A stretch of 64,000 bases of DNA from DATJGR01 sp963812255. GTDB taxonomy: Bacteria > Pseudomonadota > Gammaproteobacteria > Pseudomonadales > Azotimanducaceae. The notes beneath the pieces were generated by a model. That model saw nothing but the letters and a program-made list of their open reading frames with translations, was not told the DNA's origin and made no database searches. Positions 8,801 through 16,997 of the stretch are shown here, in pieces. The number at the start of each line of letters is the position of its first letter. Positions within the stretch are counted from its first letter, which is position 1. The position numbers were made by a program, and so were the translations under genes. The stretch lies in assembly GCA_963812255.1 (NCBI GenBank), contig CAWEUM010000005.1:992001-1056000 (forward strand), written 5' to 3'.

Positions 8801-9451
8801 AATGAGTTCATCAGCGTGGCCGAGGACACCGGCGTAATCGTCGGCATCGGCGCGTGGGTGATCCATCAAGCGTGCATTGCAGCGCGCGATCTGACCAATC
8901 AGACGGGTGCGCCGATTCAGGTGGCCGTGAACATCTCGACGCGCCAATTTCGCGATCCGAATCTCGTCAACACCGTACGTCGTTGCGTCCGCGAAGCGGG
9001 CATCGATCCATCACAGCTCGAGGTCGAGATCACCGAAACGATGTTGATGGACGATGCCGAGGCCGCGGCTTTCACGGTGCAACGCCTGCATGAACTCGGC
9101 ATCAAACTCGCCATCGACGATTTCGGCACCGGCTATTCGTCGCTGAATTACCTCAAGCGTTTTCCGATCGACACCGTCAAGATCGATCGCTCCTTCGTCA
9201 CCGATATCCCGACCAATACCGATGACATGGCGATCACTGCCGCGGTCATCTCGATGGCGCATCGCTTGAACCTGCTGGTTGTCGCAGAAGGCGTCGAGAC
9301 GACCGAACAGTTGAAATTCCTCAGCGAACATAACTGCGAGTACGGCCAGGGATACTACTTCTCGCGGCCACTCCCGTTCGCCGAAATTCAACGCTTCTTC
9401 GACCCGACGGTCGCGTTGATACGCCAGCCGCGCAAGCGTCCCGGCAACTGA
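5867..9451 (+). CDS. membrane PAS-GGDEF-EAL cyclic-di-GMP regulator
   Basis: A 1194-aa sensor. Residues 1-110 hold about three hydrophobic segments (inner membrane anchor). Five PAS-like repeats follow, starting near residues 125, 246, 381, 507 and 632. The GGDEF domain has an intact RYGGDEF (about 834), preceded by RAED exactly five residues upstream, the position of the inhibitory I-site. The EAL domain has GVEALIRWNHP (about 961), AVNISTRQF, EITETM, IDDFGTGYSSL (about 1083), VKIDRSF and AEGVET. All signature metal and catalytic residues seem present, so both diguanylate cyclase and phosphodiesterase activities are possible, with PAS inputs setting the balance. ATG 5867 follows an AAGGA site. 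No ligand (heme, FAD) motif is obvious in the PAS repeats. Confidence 0.93.
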   Translation: MDALATQRRFDQPVATAVACVTLVVGVVVSAMLDTYETAASIFLIAMLMASRSNRRGLVIGAAALATLSQLAPALIDPRIWQETGALLPMAGPALLWSSVYWMAAALLIWDPRQRNPGIEQIHQAFAHAPAAMALVDTSGVIVHANHAFFELTGQPSMPAGSKLEQVLGDPLWNQLKAQRDHLVSRADAHIRLEREFIRHDGRRVWASIYARMLRDPSGTARFAVLQILDLTRQRRAQRALAVSEARFRGIIENTGELTLVIDPTGRISYANPKAYEMLGAQVLGPQANGKEATSLIGVEPLQFIHRLDRKEFGRALARAHTRPRETFRLTDIRSHDAETFLDVQLTGLGNAPGISGTVVTARITTDQVRAEKNLQLSESKFSTIFHSSPDAILILRNVDSTIIDFNAGFTRLLGYTREEGIGLPEPELKIWGNLLDRERVNAELETHRECLDYETELVAKNGDVLSTEISVRYVEIDGELCVLCIGRDITKRRLAEIALKESEEKFARIFSGSPDGIVIIGLADSQILDINDAFVSASGFSYEELIGQRIQDLPIFDDVAQLEHSVAIIAEQGRLQNFELTFRTKTGQPIPALLSATVVEFHGTKSLVCIAKDHRAQRDAEAKLRVSEERFRGAFENAPIGMLLTDTDGYIFQANHFAVKALAYSEAEMVGSHISRLVPTQDRQSLKDTFDRLLHRSGNVFRCERSMLCKDSMEIWTNFHVVLQHAESGSPLYFIVQIADITEMKQNRERMERMAFYDTLTDLANRHLFGSRLDQAIAHAQRTETYAAMLYLDLDQFKRVNDTLGHQAGDELLREVARRLNHCVRAEDTVARYGGDEFAILLYGIASPGDAGAVADKILGRLREPITISGHHLVVTTSIGITIIPNDSVHSNILAKNADLAMYRAKERGRNNYQYFAEEMNTKAQSKLRTENELREALESNRFELFYQPKVRLTDQRITGVEALIRWNHPERGLLSPNEFISVAEDTGVIVGIGAWVIHQACIAARDLTNQTGAPIQVAVNISTRQFRDPNLVNTVRRCVREAGIDPSQLEVEITETMLMDDAEAAAFTVQRLHELGIKLAIDDFGTGYSSLNYLKRFPIDTVKIDRSFVTDIPTNTDDMAITAAVISMAHRLNLLVVAEGVETTEQLKFLSEHNCEYGQGYYFSRPLPFAEIQRFFDPTVALIRQPRKRPGN

Positions 9452-9531
9452 CACCATTGGAGACATCGTTGCCTGCTGCGCCGAGCGCAGGTTGTGCGAT
9501 CATGCGCGCTTTATTTTTCTGGGATCGAAAC

Positions 9532-10134
9532 GTGCACCGTTTGTTGTTCGTCAGGGGAAGCATCTTCGGCGACAGTGGTCAGTCGTCGCAGCTCGCTGAA
9601 ATGCTCCTCGCGCGATACGCGCAAACGCATCCGCAATCCAGCCTCGTAATGCGTGATGTGCAGAACCCGCCGCTGCCGCACCTCGATGCCGCAACGTTTG
9701 CAGCCTTCGGAAAATCGGTCGATACGCTCGACACTGCCGACCATTCGCTGTTGCGGCTGTCGAACGAGTTGATCGGAGAACTGGAAGCGGCTACCGAACT
9801 ATTGATTGCGATGCCGATGTACAACTTCGGCGTACCGTCGGCATTCAAAGCATGGATCGATCACGTTGCGCGCGCGCAGCGGACGTTTCGCTACACGGCC
9901 CAGGGACCAGAAGGCCTGCTGACCAATGTGCGGCGCTGCTGGATCATCGCGGCACGAGGTGGCCGGTACCAAGGCACGCCACGCGAAAACCAGGCGCCGT
10001 ATCTGACAACAATGCTGGGCTTCCTCGGCATCGCCTCGCCGACGTTCATCTTCGCCGAAACGCTGCTGCGGCCCGACAAGCGAGACGATGCACTGAGCAT
10101 GGCACGTGCTGCGATCGAACGGCTCGAGCTGTGA
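9532..10134 (+). CDS. azoR: FMN-dependent NADH:quinone/azo reductase
   Basis: A flavodoxin-fold reductase of the AzoR family, which reduces quinones and azo compounds with NAD(P)H and FMN. The FMN-binding loop PMYNFGVPSAFKAWIDHVAR and the following TFRYTAQGPEGLL are characteristic. The frame is open from TTG 9457, with ATG 9502 as another option. I choose GTG 9532 because it gives 200 aa, the normal AzoR length, and places RLLFVRGSIFGDSGQSS at the usual N-terminus. Its stop overlaps the start of the downstream anion transporter (TGATG), so the two form an operon. Confidence 0.88.
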   Translation: MHRLLFVRGSIFGDSGQSSQLAEMLLARYAQTHPQSSLVMRDVQNPPLPHLDAATFAAFGKSVDTLDTADHSLLRLSNELIGELEAATELLIAMPMYNFGVPSAFKAWIDHVARAQRTFRYTAQGPEGLLTNVRRCWIIAARGGRYQGTPRENQAPYLTTMLGFLGIASPTFIFAETLLRPDKRDDALSMARAAIERLEL

Positions 10135-11684
10135 TGGCGCGATTCGATACAAGGCAACGCATCGGCTTGGTACTGGGACCCGTGTTGTTCGTCGCGGTTG
10201 GTGCATGGCTTTCCGGCCAGGGCCTCGCGTTCGAGGCAAGCTGGACCGGTGCGGTGGTGGCATTGATGGCGACATGGTGGATCACCGAACCGCTGCCGCT
10301 GTGGGCGACCGCGTGCATACCGCTCATCGCCTACCCCGCACTCGGCGTGGCCAGCCTGTTCGACGTGACGCTGCACTATTTCGATCCGGTCAATTTTCTC
10401 TTCCTGGGCGGCATGTTGATCGCCGCTTCGATGCAGCAATGGGGACTGCATCGACGCATAGCACTGACCATCATCGCTGCAATCGGCGTGAGTCCGCGTC
10501 GCATCGTACTCGGCTTCATGCTGGCCACCGCATTTCTCAGTCTGTGGATCTCGAACACCGCAACCACCGTGATGATGTTCCCAATCGCGATGGCGGTGCT
10601 GCTGAAACTCAGCGAGCAGATGGACACCAACGATCCGCTGCTGCGGCGCTTCGGTCTGGCGTTGATGCTCGGCATCGCTTACGCGGCGAGCATTGGCGGC
10701 ATCGGCACCAAGATCGGCACCGCGCCGAATATCATCATGGTGCAACAGGCGACGGCCGTCCTCGGGCGCAATCTCGACTTCGTGACCTGGTTGACGATCG
10801 GATTGCCGGTGGTACTGGTTGCGCTGCCGATCGTGTTTCTATTTCTGGTCCACGTCGCAGCACCGATTCCCATCAGTGGATTTGCTGGTGGCGGCGAGGT
10901 GATTGAACGCGAACGCGCGCAGCTTGGTCGCATGAGTCTCGGTGAACGCGTCAGCTTCATCGGATTCTTGACGGCCGCGCTGTTGTGGATCTTCCGCAAC
11001 GACATCGAACTCGGTGCGCTGACGATTCCGGGCTGGTGGTCATTGGTGACGTTCGGCTGGCAGGACATTCTCAGCGTTCCGCTCGACAGCCTGCCCAAAG
11101 CACTGGCGAAGCTGATGAAACAGGACCTCGGCGACGCGGCTGTCGCGATGGCCGTCGCAACCGCGTTGCTGCTGATTCCAATCACGCTGCGGCCGCTGCG
11201 CTTCGCGCTGGACATCCGACGCGCCGCGGGTGTGCGTTGGGGGTTGCTAGTACTGCTCGGCGGCGGGCTCGCGATGGCGTACGGCATTCAAACCAGCGGA
11301 TTGTCGACCTGGCTCGGCGCGCAGCTACACGGCATCGGCCACGTCGGCCCATACGCCGCCATCGTGATGGTCAGCTATGCCAGCCTCGCGTTGACCGAAG
11401 TGGCATCGAACGTCGCAACCGCAAGCATCGTCGTGCCAATCGTCGCGGCCGGTGCACGAGGCTTCGCACTAGATCCCGCACCGCTGATGTTCGCAACCGC
11501 GCTGTCGGCATCGTTCGGCTTCATGCTGCCAGCCGGAACACCCCCCAACGCGATCGTCTACTCGAGCGGCTATATCACGGTACCGCAAATGGTGCGGGCG
11601 GGGATTGCCGTGGACATATTCGGCGCGCTGTTGGTCGCCACACTGTGCTACTTCATCGTGCCGTGGGCATTGAATCTGACTTGA
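10134..11684 (+). CDS. DASS/SLC13-family anion:Na+ symporter
   Basis: A polytopic inner-membrane protein of about 516 aa with roughly eleven hydrophobic segments. Both symmetry-related DASS motifs can be seen: ISNTATTVMMFP with GIGTKIGTAPNIIM in the first half, and TEVASNVATASIVVP with LPAGTPPNAIVYSSGYI in the second. This family co-transports dicarboxylates, citrate or sulfate with Na+; the anion cannot be deduced. ATG 10134 overlaps the azoreductase stop. The open frame reaches upstream to 9852, but that part is out-of-frame azoreductase sequence. Confidence 0.92.
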   Translation: MARFDTRQRIGLVLGPVLFVAVGAWLSGQGLAFEASWTGAVVALMATWWITEPLPLWATACIPLIAYPALGVASLFDVTLHYFDPVNFLFLGGMLIAASMQQWGLHRRIALTIIAAIGVSPRRIVLGFMLATAFLSLWISNTATTVMMFPIAMAVLLKLSEQMDTNDPLLRRFGLALMLGIAYAASIGGIGTKIGTAPNIIMVQQATAVLGRNLDFVTWLTIGLPVVLVALPIVFLFLVHVAAPIPISGFAGGGEVIERERAQLGRMSLGERVSFIGFLTAALLWIFRNDIELGALTIPGWWSLVTFGWQDILSVPLDSLPKALAKLMKQDLGDAAVAMAVATALLLIPITLRPLRFALDIRRAAGVRWGLLVLLGGGLAMAYGIQTSGLSTWLGAQLHGIGHVGPYAAIVMVSYASLALTEVASNVATASIVVPIVAAGARGFALDPAPLMFATALSASFGFMLPAGTPPNAIVYSSGYITVPQMVRAGIAVDIFGALLVATLCYFIVPWALNLT

Positions 11685-11694
11685 TCTGTGCGCT

Positions 11695-12582
11695 TCAGGC
11701 CGAGCGCGGCAGGATCACGACGTTGTCGAACGACAACCGTGCGATGTCGGCGACAATCGCTTCACCGAACGACGCGCCCTTCTGCGCGTAGACATACGGA
11801 TAGAGCTTGCGTACGCGGTGCAGATACACGGCCAATTGCGTTTCGATTACTGCCTCGACCCGTGATCGATCCGCTTCGTCGAGCGCAACGTCGGCGAGGC
11901 GGCCGCGCAACAGCATCAGATCATGGTGCTTACCCAACGCGTCGGCGAGGCGATCGAGATACCAGCGGCGAGCGCGATTTGCGGGGCTGAGTACCGGTCG
12001 AATCATGTCGAGCTGATACAAGCCGTGCTTCACCCAACGTCTCCAACGGTGCAGCAACGCAGGATCGTTTTGCTCCAACGTGCGCCGGCCGATGCGTCGA
12101 CCACGCTGATAGGTGCGCACGAAGCCGTCTATCAACGCGCGCTCGGGCAGCGATTCGACATCAAAATCACGCCAGACACCGGACTCCTGCTGGAACCCGT
12201 TCGATACCCTGTCCATCGAGGCACGCGGAACGGACTCGGCACCGTGTTCGCTCAATGCCTTTGCCACCATCGACAACGCCGCGCGCGATTTCCTCTTGGT
12301 GGTCTTCGCCACGAGACGACCGGCGATCGCCAGCGCCGCGACGTCATCACGCGCCGGTGCGAGCGCCGCGTGGATGCCTTTCAACCGAAGCTCCGCAGCA
12401 TCGAACATCGACTCCGGAATCTCCCTCTGCAACAACCGCCAACTCGCACGCAGGCGTTTGACCCCGATTCGAAGGCTGTGGACGGATGCATCGGACAATG
12501 GTGGCGGATGCGCAGACAACAGGTGCAGACAGCGATTGTTTTCCTGCAACGCGTGATAGATCACGAAATCACCGAATCGCAT
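11695..12582 (-). CDS. CHAD domain protein
   Basis: A 295-aa all-helical protein with the CHAD signature: an early VHSLRIGVKRLRASWRLLQ helix, a central TYQRGRRIGRRTLEQND and HRWRRWVKHGLYQLDMIRPVL, and a final LGKHHDLMLLRGRL. Conserved His/Arg/Lys residues on these helices bind inorganic polyphosphate in characterised CHAD proteins. No N-terminal CYTH phosphatase domain is fused and no polyphosphate kinase lies nearby. It is convergent with the DASS transporter gene (10 bases apart). Start at ATG 12582. Confidence 0.88.
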   Translation of the reverse strand: MRFGDFVIYHALQENNRCLHLLSAHPPPLSDASVHSLRIGVKRLRASWRLLQREIPESMFDAAELRLKGIHAALAPARDDVAALAIAGRLVAKTTKRKSRAALSMVAKALSEHGAESVPRASMDRVSNGFQQESGVWRDFDVESLPERALIDGFVRTYQRGRRIGRRTLEQNDPALLHRWRRWVKHGLYQLDMIRPVLSPANRARRWYLDRLADALGKHHDLMLLRGRLADVALDEADRSRVEAVIETQLAVYLHRVRKLYPYVYAQKGASFGEAIVADIARLSFDNVVILPRSA

Positions 12583-12697
12583 CGCGCAGCACCTCGTTCA
12601 CCAGCATGCTCCGAGCGTCGACGAGGCCTGTCAAGGCATAGCCGAGCTACGACAGTTCCGCTATAACACCGCCAACGCTCGTCTCAGATCAAAACAC

Positions 12698-13513
12698 ATG
12701 GACATCGCCACAATCGATGGCATCGAAATCGCATACCGGGTTGCGGGCGCGGAGAGCGCACAACCCGTGCTGTTGATTCACGGCTATACCGGTACGCATC
12801 GCAATTGGGCACCGACGGTCAAATCGTTGCTCGACGCCGGCTACCGGACCTTGTCCCCCGACAATCCCGGTCACGGTGCAACCGCCGCGCCGACATCGTT
12901 CGAGCCGTACGAGTTCGGTGTTGTCGCCGACACGCTGCATCAGCTCGCGTCCGGCCTGGACTACGAACCGGCGATCGTCATCGGCCATTCGATGGGCGGC
13001 GCGATCGCAGAGGAATACGCGTTGCGTCATCTCGACGCTGTTCGCGCACTGGTGTTGGTGGGCAGTGCCGGCGGCGCCTCCGGGACCGAACGCGAATCGA
13101 TGGCCCAGCACATCGATGATCTACGCGACGCATTCCGACGCGGCGGCATGACCGCGGTGTTCGATCGCCAGATCGAACTCGGCCTGCGGCCGACCGCAGC
13201 ATCGATGAGCCCAGCGATGCTGCGGCTGTCGCGCAGCGAATTCGCGAAGACATCGTGGCCCGGCTACGAGTTCGGTGGTCTCGCACTCCGCACACGCAAC
13301 GAAACGCTCTCCGGTCTGGAGCAGCTGAATCTGCCCACCTTGATCGTGCATGGCGAGAACGAATCACCCGCACTGAAACGCGTCGCAGCCGACCTCGAAC
13401 GCAGCATCGCCGGCGCTCGCCGCGTCGTCATCGACAGCGCCGGTCACAGCCCGCAGTTCGAGGCACCCGCTGCATTCAATCGCGAGTTGCTCGCGTTCCT
13501 CGCGACGCTCTGA
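12698..13513 (+). CDS. alpha/beta hydrolase
   Basis: A 271-aa alpha/beta-hydrolase fold protein. The oxyanion-hole segment LLIHGYTGTHRNW, the nucleophile elbow IGHSMGGAIAEEYAL (Ser about residue 97) and the C-terminal catalytic His in DSAGHSPQFEAP are all present, and an acid residue is expected before it. There is no signal peptide. It is followed 21 bases later by an enoyl-CoA hydratase-family gene, which suggests a small catabolic operon (ester, lactone or meta-cleavage product hydrolysis). A possible sigma70 -10 box TATAAC lies at 12662-12667. The substrate is unknown. Confidence 0.87.
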   Translation: MDIATIDGIEIAYRVAGAESAQPVLLIHGYTGTHRNWAPTVKSLLDAGYRTLSPDNPGHGATAAPTSFEPYEFGVVADTLHQLASGLDYEPAIVIGHSMGGAIAEEYALRHLDAVRALVLVGSAGGASGTERESMAQHIDDLRDAFRRGGMTAVFDRQIELGLRPTAASMSPAMLRLSRSEFAKTSWPGYEFGGLALRTRNETLSGLEQLNLPTLIVHGENESPALKRVAADLERSIAGARRVVIDSAGHSPQFEAPAAFNRELLAFLATL

Positions 13514-13534
13514 ACTCGACCACACGGACACCCC

Positions 13535-14332
13535 ATGACGAATTCGCTGACAAATTCACTGGTACTGACCGAAACCGACGGCGGCGTCACCATCGTGACG
13601 CTGAACCGACCCGAAGCGTTGAATGCGCTGTCGCGGGCGCTGCGCGCTGCAATCGTGGCAACGTTCGATCGTTTGCGCGCCGACAGCGCGACCGAAGTGG
13701 TGATTCTGACTGGCGCAGGACGTGCGTTCACCGCAGGAATCGATCTGAAGGAACTCGGCGGCGAGCGCGAGCAGGACGCCGGCATCGGCGCAGTCAGCGA
13801 TCGCGACCTATCGCGCGCCCTGGCCGAGTTGGGCCGGCCGATCATCGGTGCGATCAATGGCTACGCCATCACCGGCGGCCTCGAGATCGCATTGATGTGC
13901 GACTTCCTGATCGCCTCGACACAGGCGCGTTTCGCCGACACGCACGCGAGAGTAGGCGTGGTGCCGGGCTGGGGACTATCGCAGAAGTTGCCGCGGCTGA
14001 TCGGCATCAACCGCGCGAAGGAACTGTCGCTGACGGGCAACTATCTCAGCGCCGAGCGCGCATACGAATGGGGATTGGTGAACCGCGTGGTCGAACCCGA
14101 CGAACTGTTGCCGACGTGCCGTGCATTGGCCCGCGACATTCTGACGACAGACCCGGCGACCCGCAGCGAGATCCGCCGCATCATGGATCAAGGCTGGCAC
14201 TCGACACTCGGCGAAGGCATGACGATCGAACTCGACGCCAACCGTGCGCATGCCAAGCGCGAACTGACACCGGAAAAAGTCGCGGCGCGGCGCAAAGGGA
14301 TTCAGGCGCGTGGGCGGGATCAGAATCGTTGA
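13535..14332 (+). CDS. enoyl-CoA hydratase/isomerase-family protein
   Basis: A 265-aa crotonase-fold protein. CoA- and oxyanion-binding elements are clear: NRPEALNAL, GRAFTAGIDLKEL and NGYAITGGLEIALMCDF. The first catalytic glutamate of hydratases (Glu144 in rat) is kept in GGLEIAL. The second (Glu164, normally in a PE-x-x-xG segment) aligns with His in DTHARVGVVPGWGLSQ. Loss of that glutamate usually means isomerase, hydrolase or another crotonase reaction rather than hydration. It sits 21 bases behind an alpha/beta hydrolase gene. Start ATG 13535; two further in-frame starts lie close behind. Confidence 0.87.
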   Translation: MTNSLTNSLVLTETDGGVTIVTLNRPEALNALSRALRAAIVATFDRLRADSATEVVILTGAGRAFTAGIDLKELGGEREQDAGIGAVSDRDLSRALAELGRPIIGAINGYAITGGLEIALMCDFLIASTQARFADTHARVGVVPGWGLSQKLPRLIGINRAKELSLTGNYLSAERAYEWGLVNRVVEPDELLPTCRALARDILTTDPATRSEIRRIMDQGWHSTLGEGMTIELDANRAHAKRELTPEKVAARRKGIQARGRDQNR

Positions 14333-14469
14333 GGGGCGTTACTTCCGCTTTACCGAGGGCCTACACAACCACGTTGTGGCGATACGACTTGGCGTATTGC
14401 GTCATGCACCTCATCGAATGGCCGCGGATCTGAATTAGCATGTAAACCAGTTCCACATAGACAAAATCG

Positions 14470-15981
14470 TTGGAATCACCTCGACCGCCCCCATTGGTTG
14501 GACGAAAGCTCCTCGCCAAGAATGTCCTTTGGAACTTGGTGGGGCAAGCGCTTCCTTTGGCGGTCGGATTGATCGCGATCCCCGTTCTGATCCGACAACT
14601 GGGTGCTGAACGCTTCGGAATACTCGCGATTGTCTGGATGGTGATCGGCTATTTCGGTGTGTTTGACTTTGGACTCGGTCGGGCAATGACGAAGATCGTT
14701 GCCGATCGATTGGGCGGGGACAGAAGCTCCGACGTGTCGCGGATCGTCGCGACAACCTTACTTATCACGCTCGGATTCAGTGTAGTTGGCGCGATCGTCG
14801 TGGCGAACATCGCGCCTTGGCTGGCCACCGACGTATTGAAGATCCCAACATCGTTGACCTTCGAAACAATTCGTTGTTTCTACTTGCTCTCGGTGAGCAT
14901 TCCAGTGGTTGTCTGCTCGGTCTGTTGCCGGGGGGTGCTGGAGGCTTACCAACGCTTTGACCTGGTCAACGCAGTAAGGATTCCGTTGGGCTCCTTCACG
15001 TTCCTGGCACCCCTGTTGGTGCTGCCATTTTCACAGAGTCTAGTACCCATTGTCGTGGTGCTGGTCTTAGGGCGCGCCGTCGCATGCGGCGTGTACTGGT
15101 TGCTCAGTTCAAAACTCTACCGTCACATTCATGAGGGCCTGACATTTGACGGCACCTTGACAAAACAGCTGTTTTCTTTCGGCGGATGGATGACCGTGAC
15201 GAATCTGGCCGGGCCATTGATGGTGTACATGGATCGATTTCTGATTGGGAGCATCATTTCGATGGCTGCGGTCACTTACTACGCCACACCGTATGAAGTT
15301 GTCAGCAGACTCGCTTTCATACCGGCGGCAGTCGCCAGCGTGCTCTTCCCCGCCCTGTCTTTCAGTCTCGCTGCCAATCGCAATGATGCGACAAAAATAC
15401 TGCAGCGAGGAATGGATGCGATCGCGCTACTTGTACTACCGCTGATGATTCTGGTCACCCTGTTCGCTGAATATGGTCTGCGCCTCTGGGCAGGCAACGA
15501 CGTCGCGTTGTTTGGAACACGTGTTTTGCAATGGCTCGCGCTGGGTGTGCTGTTCAACAGTTTCGCAGTCATGGCGGTGGTGCAAATCCAGGCGCTGGGG
15601 CGCCCGGATCTCTCGGCGAAGCTATATTTAGCAGAACTTTTGCCTTACGGACTGACACTTTGGTGGCTCACCCATAGATACGGCATCGAGGGTACGGCGG
15701 TCGCTTTGACCATCAGGGCAGGTGTTGATTTGATCGCGAATGCGGCCATTGTGGCATCGGTGCTGCCAAAAGCTCGCCCCGCACTAATCAAAAGTGCGTA
15801 CGCAGTAGCGTTCTCGGTTGTGATGTTGATTGGTGCGATGTGGGCGTCCAATCACAATCTCGCGATGGGATACACGTTGGTCGCGATTGCAATGGTCGCC
15901 GCAAACGCCTGGTTCAATCTCCTGCAGCGATCGGATCGACTGCGTATACGGTCCTGGGTAACGCGGAAAGCGGGAGCATGA
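14470..15981 (+). CDS. polysaccharide flippase (MOP/Wzx-like)
   Basis: A 503-aa membrane protein with about 12-14 hydrophobic segments, of the MOP (Wzx/O-antigen flippase) type. The N-terminal LVGQALPLAVGLIAIPVLIR and DFGLGRAMTKIVADRLGG segments are typical. It would move lipid-linked oligosaccharides across the inner membrane. The start is uncertain: TTG 14470 is the first available, and no strong ribosome-binding site is seen. The 137-base gap upstream (14333-14469) holds a small palindrome (ACAAC-CAC-GTTGT) and nothing else I can name. It opens a five-gene glycan cassette and, like the rest of it, is less GC-rich than its neighbours. Confidence 0.88.
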   Translation: MESPRPPPLVGRKLLAKNVLWNLVGQALPLAVGLIAIPVLIRQLGAERFGILAIVWMVIGYFGVFDFGLGRAMTKIVADRLGGDRSSDVSRIVATTLLITLGFSVVGAIVVANIAPWLATDVLKIPTSLTFETIRCFYLLSVSIPVVVCSVCCRGVLEAYQRFDLVNAVRIPLGSFTFLAPLLVLPFSQSLVPIVVVLVLGRAVACGVYWLLSSKLYRHIHEGLTFDGTLTKQLFSFGGWMTVTNLAGPLMVYMDRFLIGSIISMAAVTYYATPYEVVSRLAFIPAAVASVLFPALSFSLAANRNDATKILQRGMDAIALLVLPLMILVTLFAEYGLRLWAGNDVALFGTRVLQWLALGVLFNSFAVMAVVQIQALGRPDLSAKLYLAELLPYGLTLWWLTHRYGIEGTAVALTIRAGVDLIANAAIVASVLPKARPALIKSAYAVAFSVVMLIGAMWASNHNLAMGYTLVAIAMVAANAWFNLLQRSDRLRIRSWVTRKAGA

Positions 15982-16994
15982 CGACGCCGAGAGAAAACCT
16001 GACTCGACCAGTGTGCCCCGTCTGCCACAGTTCGGGTAAGAATCGGTTCGTTGATGTCGTCGACCTGTATTTTTCGGTGGAAGGAAGCTGGAATATCCGA
16101 CAGTGCGACAATCGTCATTGCGGGTTGTGGTGGCTCGACCCGATGCCACCGCCTGATGCGATCGCGGAGACTTACAACGGATACTTCACGCACACCGGGG
16201 CGGGTGAAGGTGACGGCATGGGGCGCTACCTGGAACATGCAATATTGGACGGTCATCTCGGGTATCGCTCCGGCGTGGGACCCATCGCGCGTTTCGTCGG
16301 CCGGGTCTTGGGAATGCTGCCGCCGGCACGGGACGAAGCGGCCCGAAGGGTCATGTGGCTGACGGCATCGATGAGGGGAAGACTCCTGGACGTAGGCTGC
16401 GGCAACGGTGCATTTCTGGCTCGAATGCGAAATCTTGGATGGGACGTTCAGGGTGTAGAGCCTGATGCGCGAGCAGCAGACGTGGCGCGTCGACACCACG
16501 CGCTAAGTGTATTCCACGGTACCCTCGACGCGTTTGAAGAACCCGGTGAAAGCTATGATGGAATCACCTTGAATCACGTGGTGGAGCACGTGCCCAATCC
16601 GATCGCGCTTTTGCAGACAAGCGAGCGACTGCTGAAGTCTGGCGGTCGCCTCGTAATCGCTACGCCAAATGTTTTGAGCCTTGGGGAGCGCGTCTTTGGT
16701 TCGAGTTGGCGCGGCCTTGAGGTGCCGCGACACTTATGCCTGTTTTCGCCAAAATCACTCGCACACCTGCTCACCTTTACAGACCTGCGCGTGGAACTGC
16801 TTCGCACACCAGCCCGCTCTGCGCGATGGATGTGGTCGACGAGTTCTAGTGCGTTGGCGCGCGATAAACCGGCAACAGGACGCTCCAAACAATTCCAACG
16901 CGTCCTTCCATGGCTTTTTCAGTTCATCGAACAGACAGCGACGCTCTTTACTCCCGTTGGTGAAGAAATCCTACTCGTCGCGATAAAGGACTGA
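15978..16994 (+). CDS. class I SAM-dependent methyltransferase
   Basis: A 338-aa protein. Residues about 10-55 carry a zinc-ribbon-like pair of Cys motifs (CPVCHSSG and CDNRHCGLWW), common in methyltransferases linked to glycan clusters. Residues about 130-240 form the Rossmann SAM-binding domain with LLDVGCGNGAFLARM and NHVVEHVPNPIALL. It probably methylates a sugar or a lipid-linked glycan intermediate. ATG 15978 overlaps the flippase stop by four bases (ATGA) after a GGGAG site; the open frame runs further upstream but that is out-of-frame flippase sequence. Confidence 0.87.
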   Translation: MTTPRENLTRPVCPVCHSSGKNRFVDVVDLYFSVEGSWNIRQCDNRHCGLWWLDPMPPPDAIAETYNGYFTHTGAGEGDGMGRYLEHAILDGHLGYRSGVGPIARFVGRVLGMLPPARDEAARRVMWLTASMRGRLLDVGCGNGAFLARMRNLGWDVQGVEPDARAADVARRHHALSVFHGTLDAFEEPGESYDGITLNHVVEHVPNPIALLQTSERLLKSGGRLVIATPNVLSLGERVFGSSWRGLEVPRHLCLFSPKSLAHLLTFTDLRVELLRTPARSARWMWSTSSSALARDKPATGRSKQFQRVLPWLFQFIEQTATLFTPVGEEILLVAIKD

Positions 16995-16997
16995 GAC

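Noticed and set aside
13255..14433. 392-codon plus-strand frame across hydrolase and enoyl-CoA hydratase genes
   Set aside because: Arg-rich out-of-frame translation of two well-supported genes.
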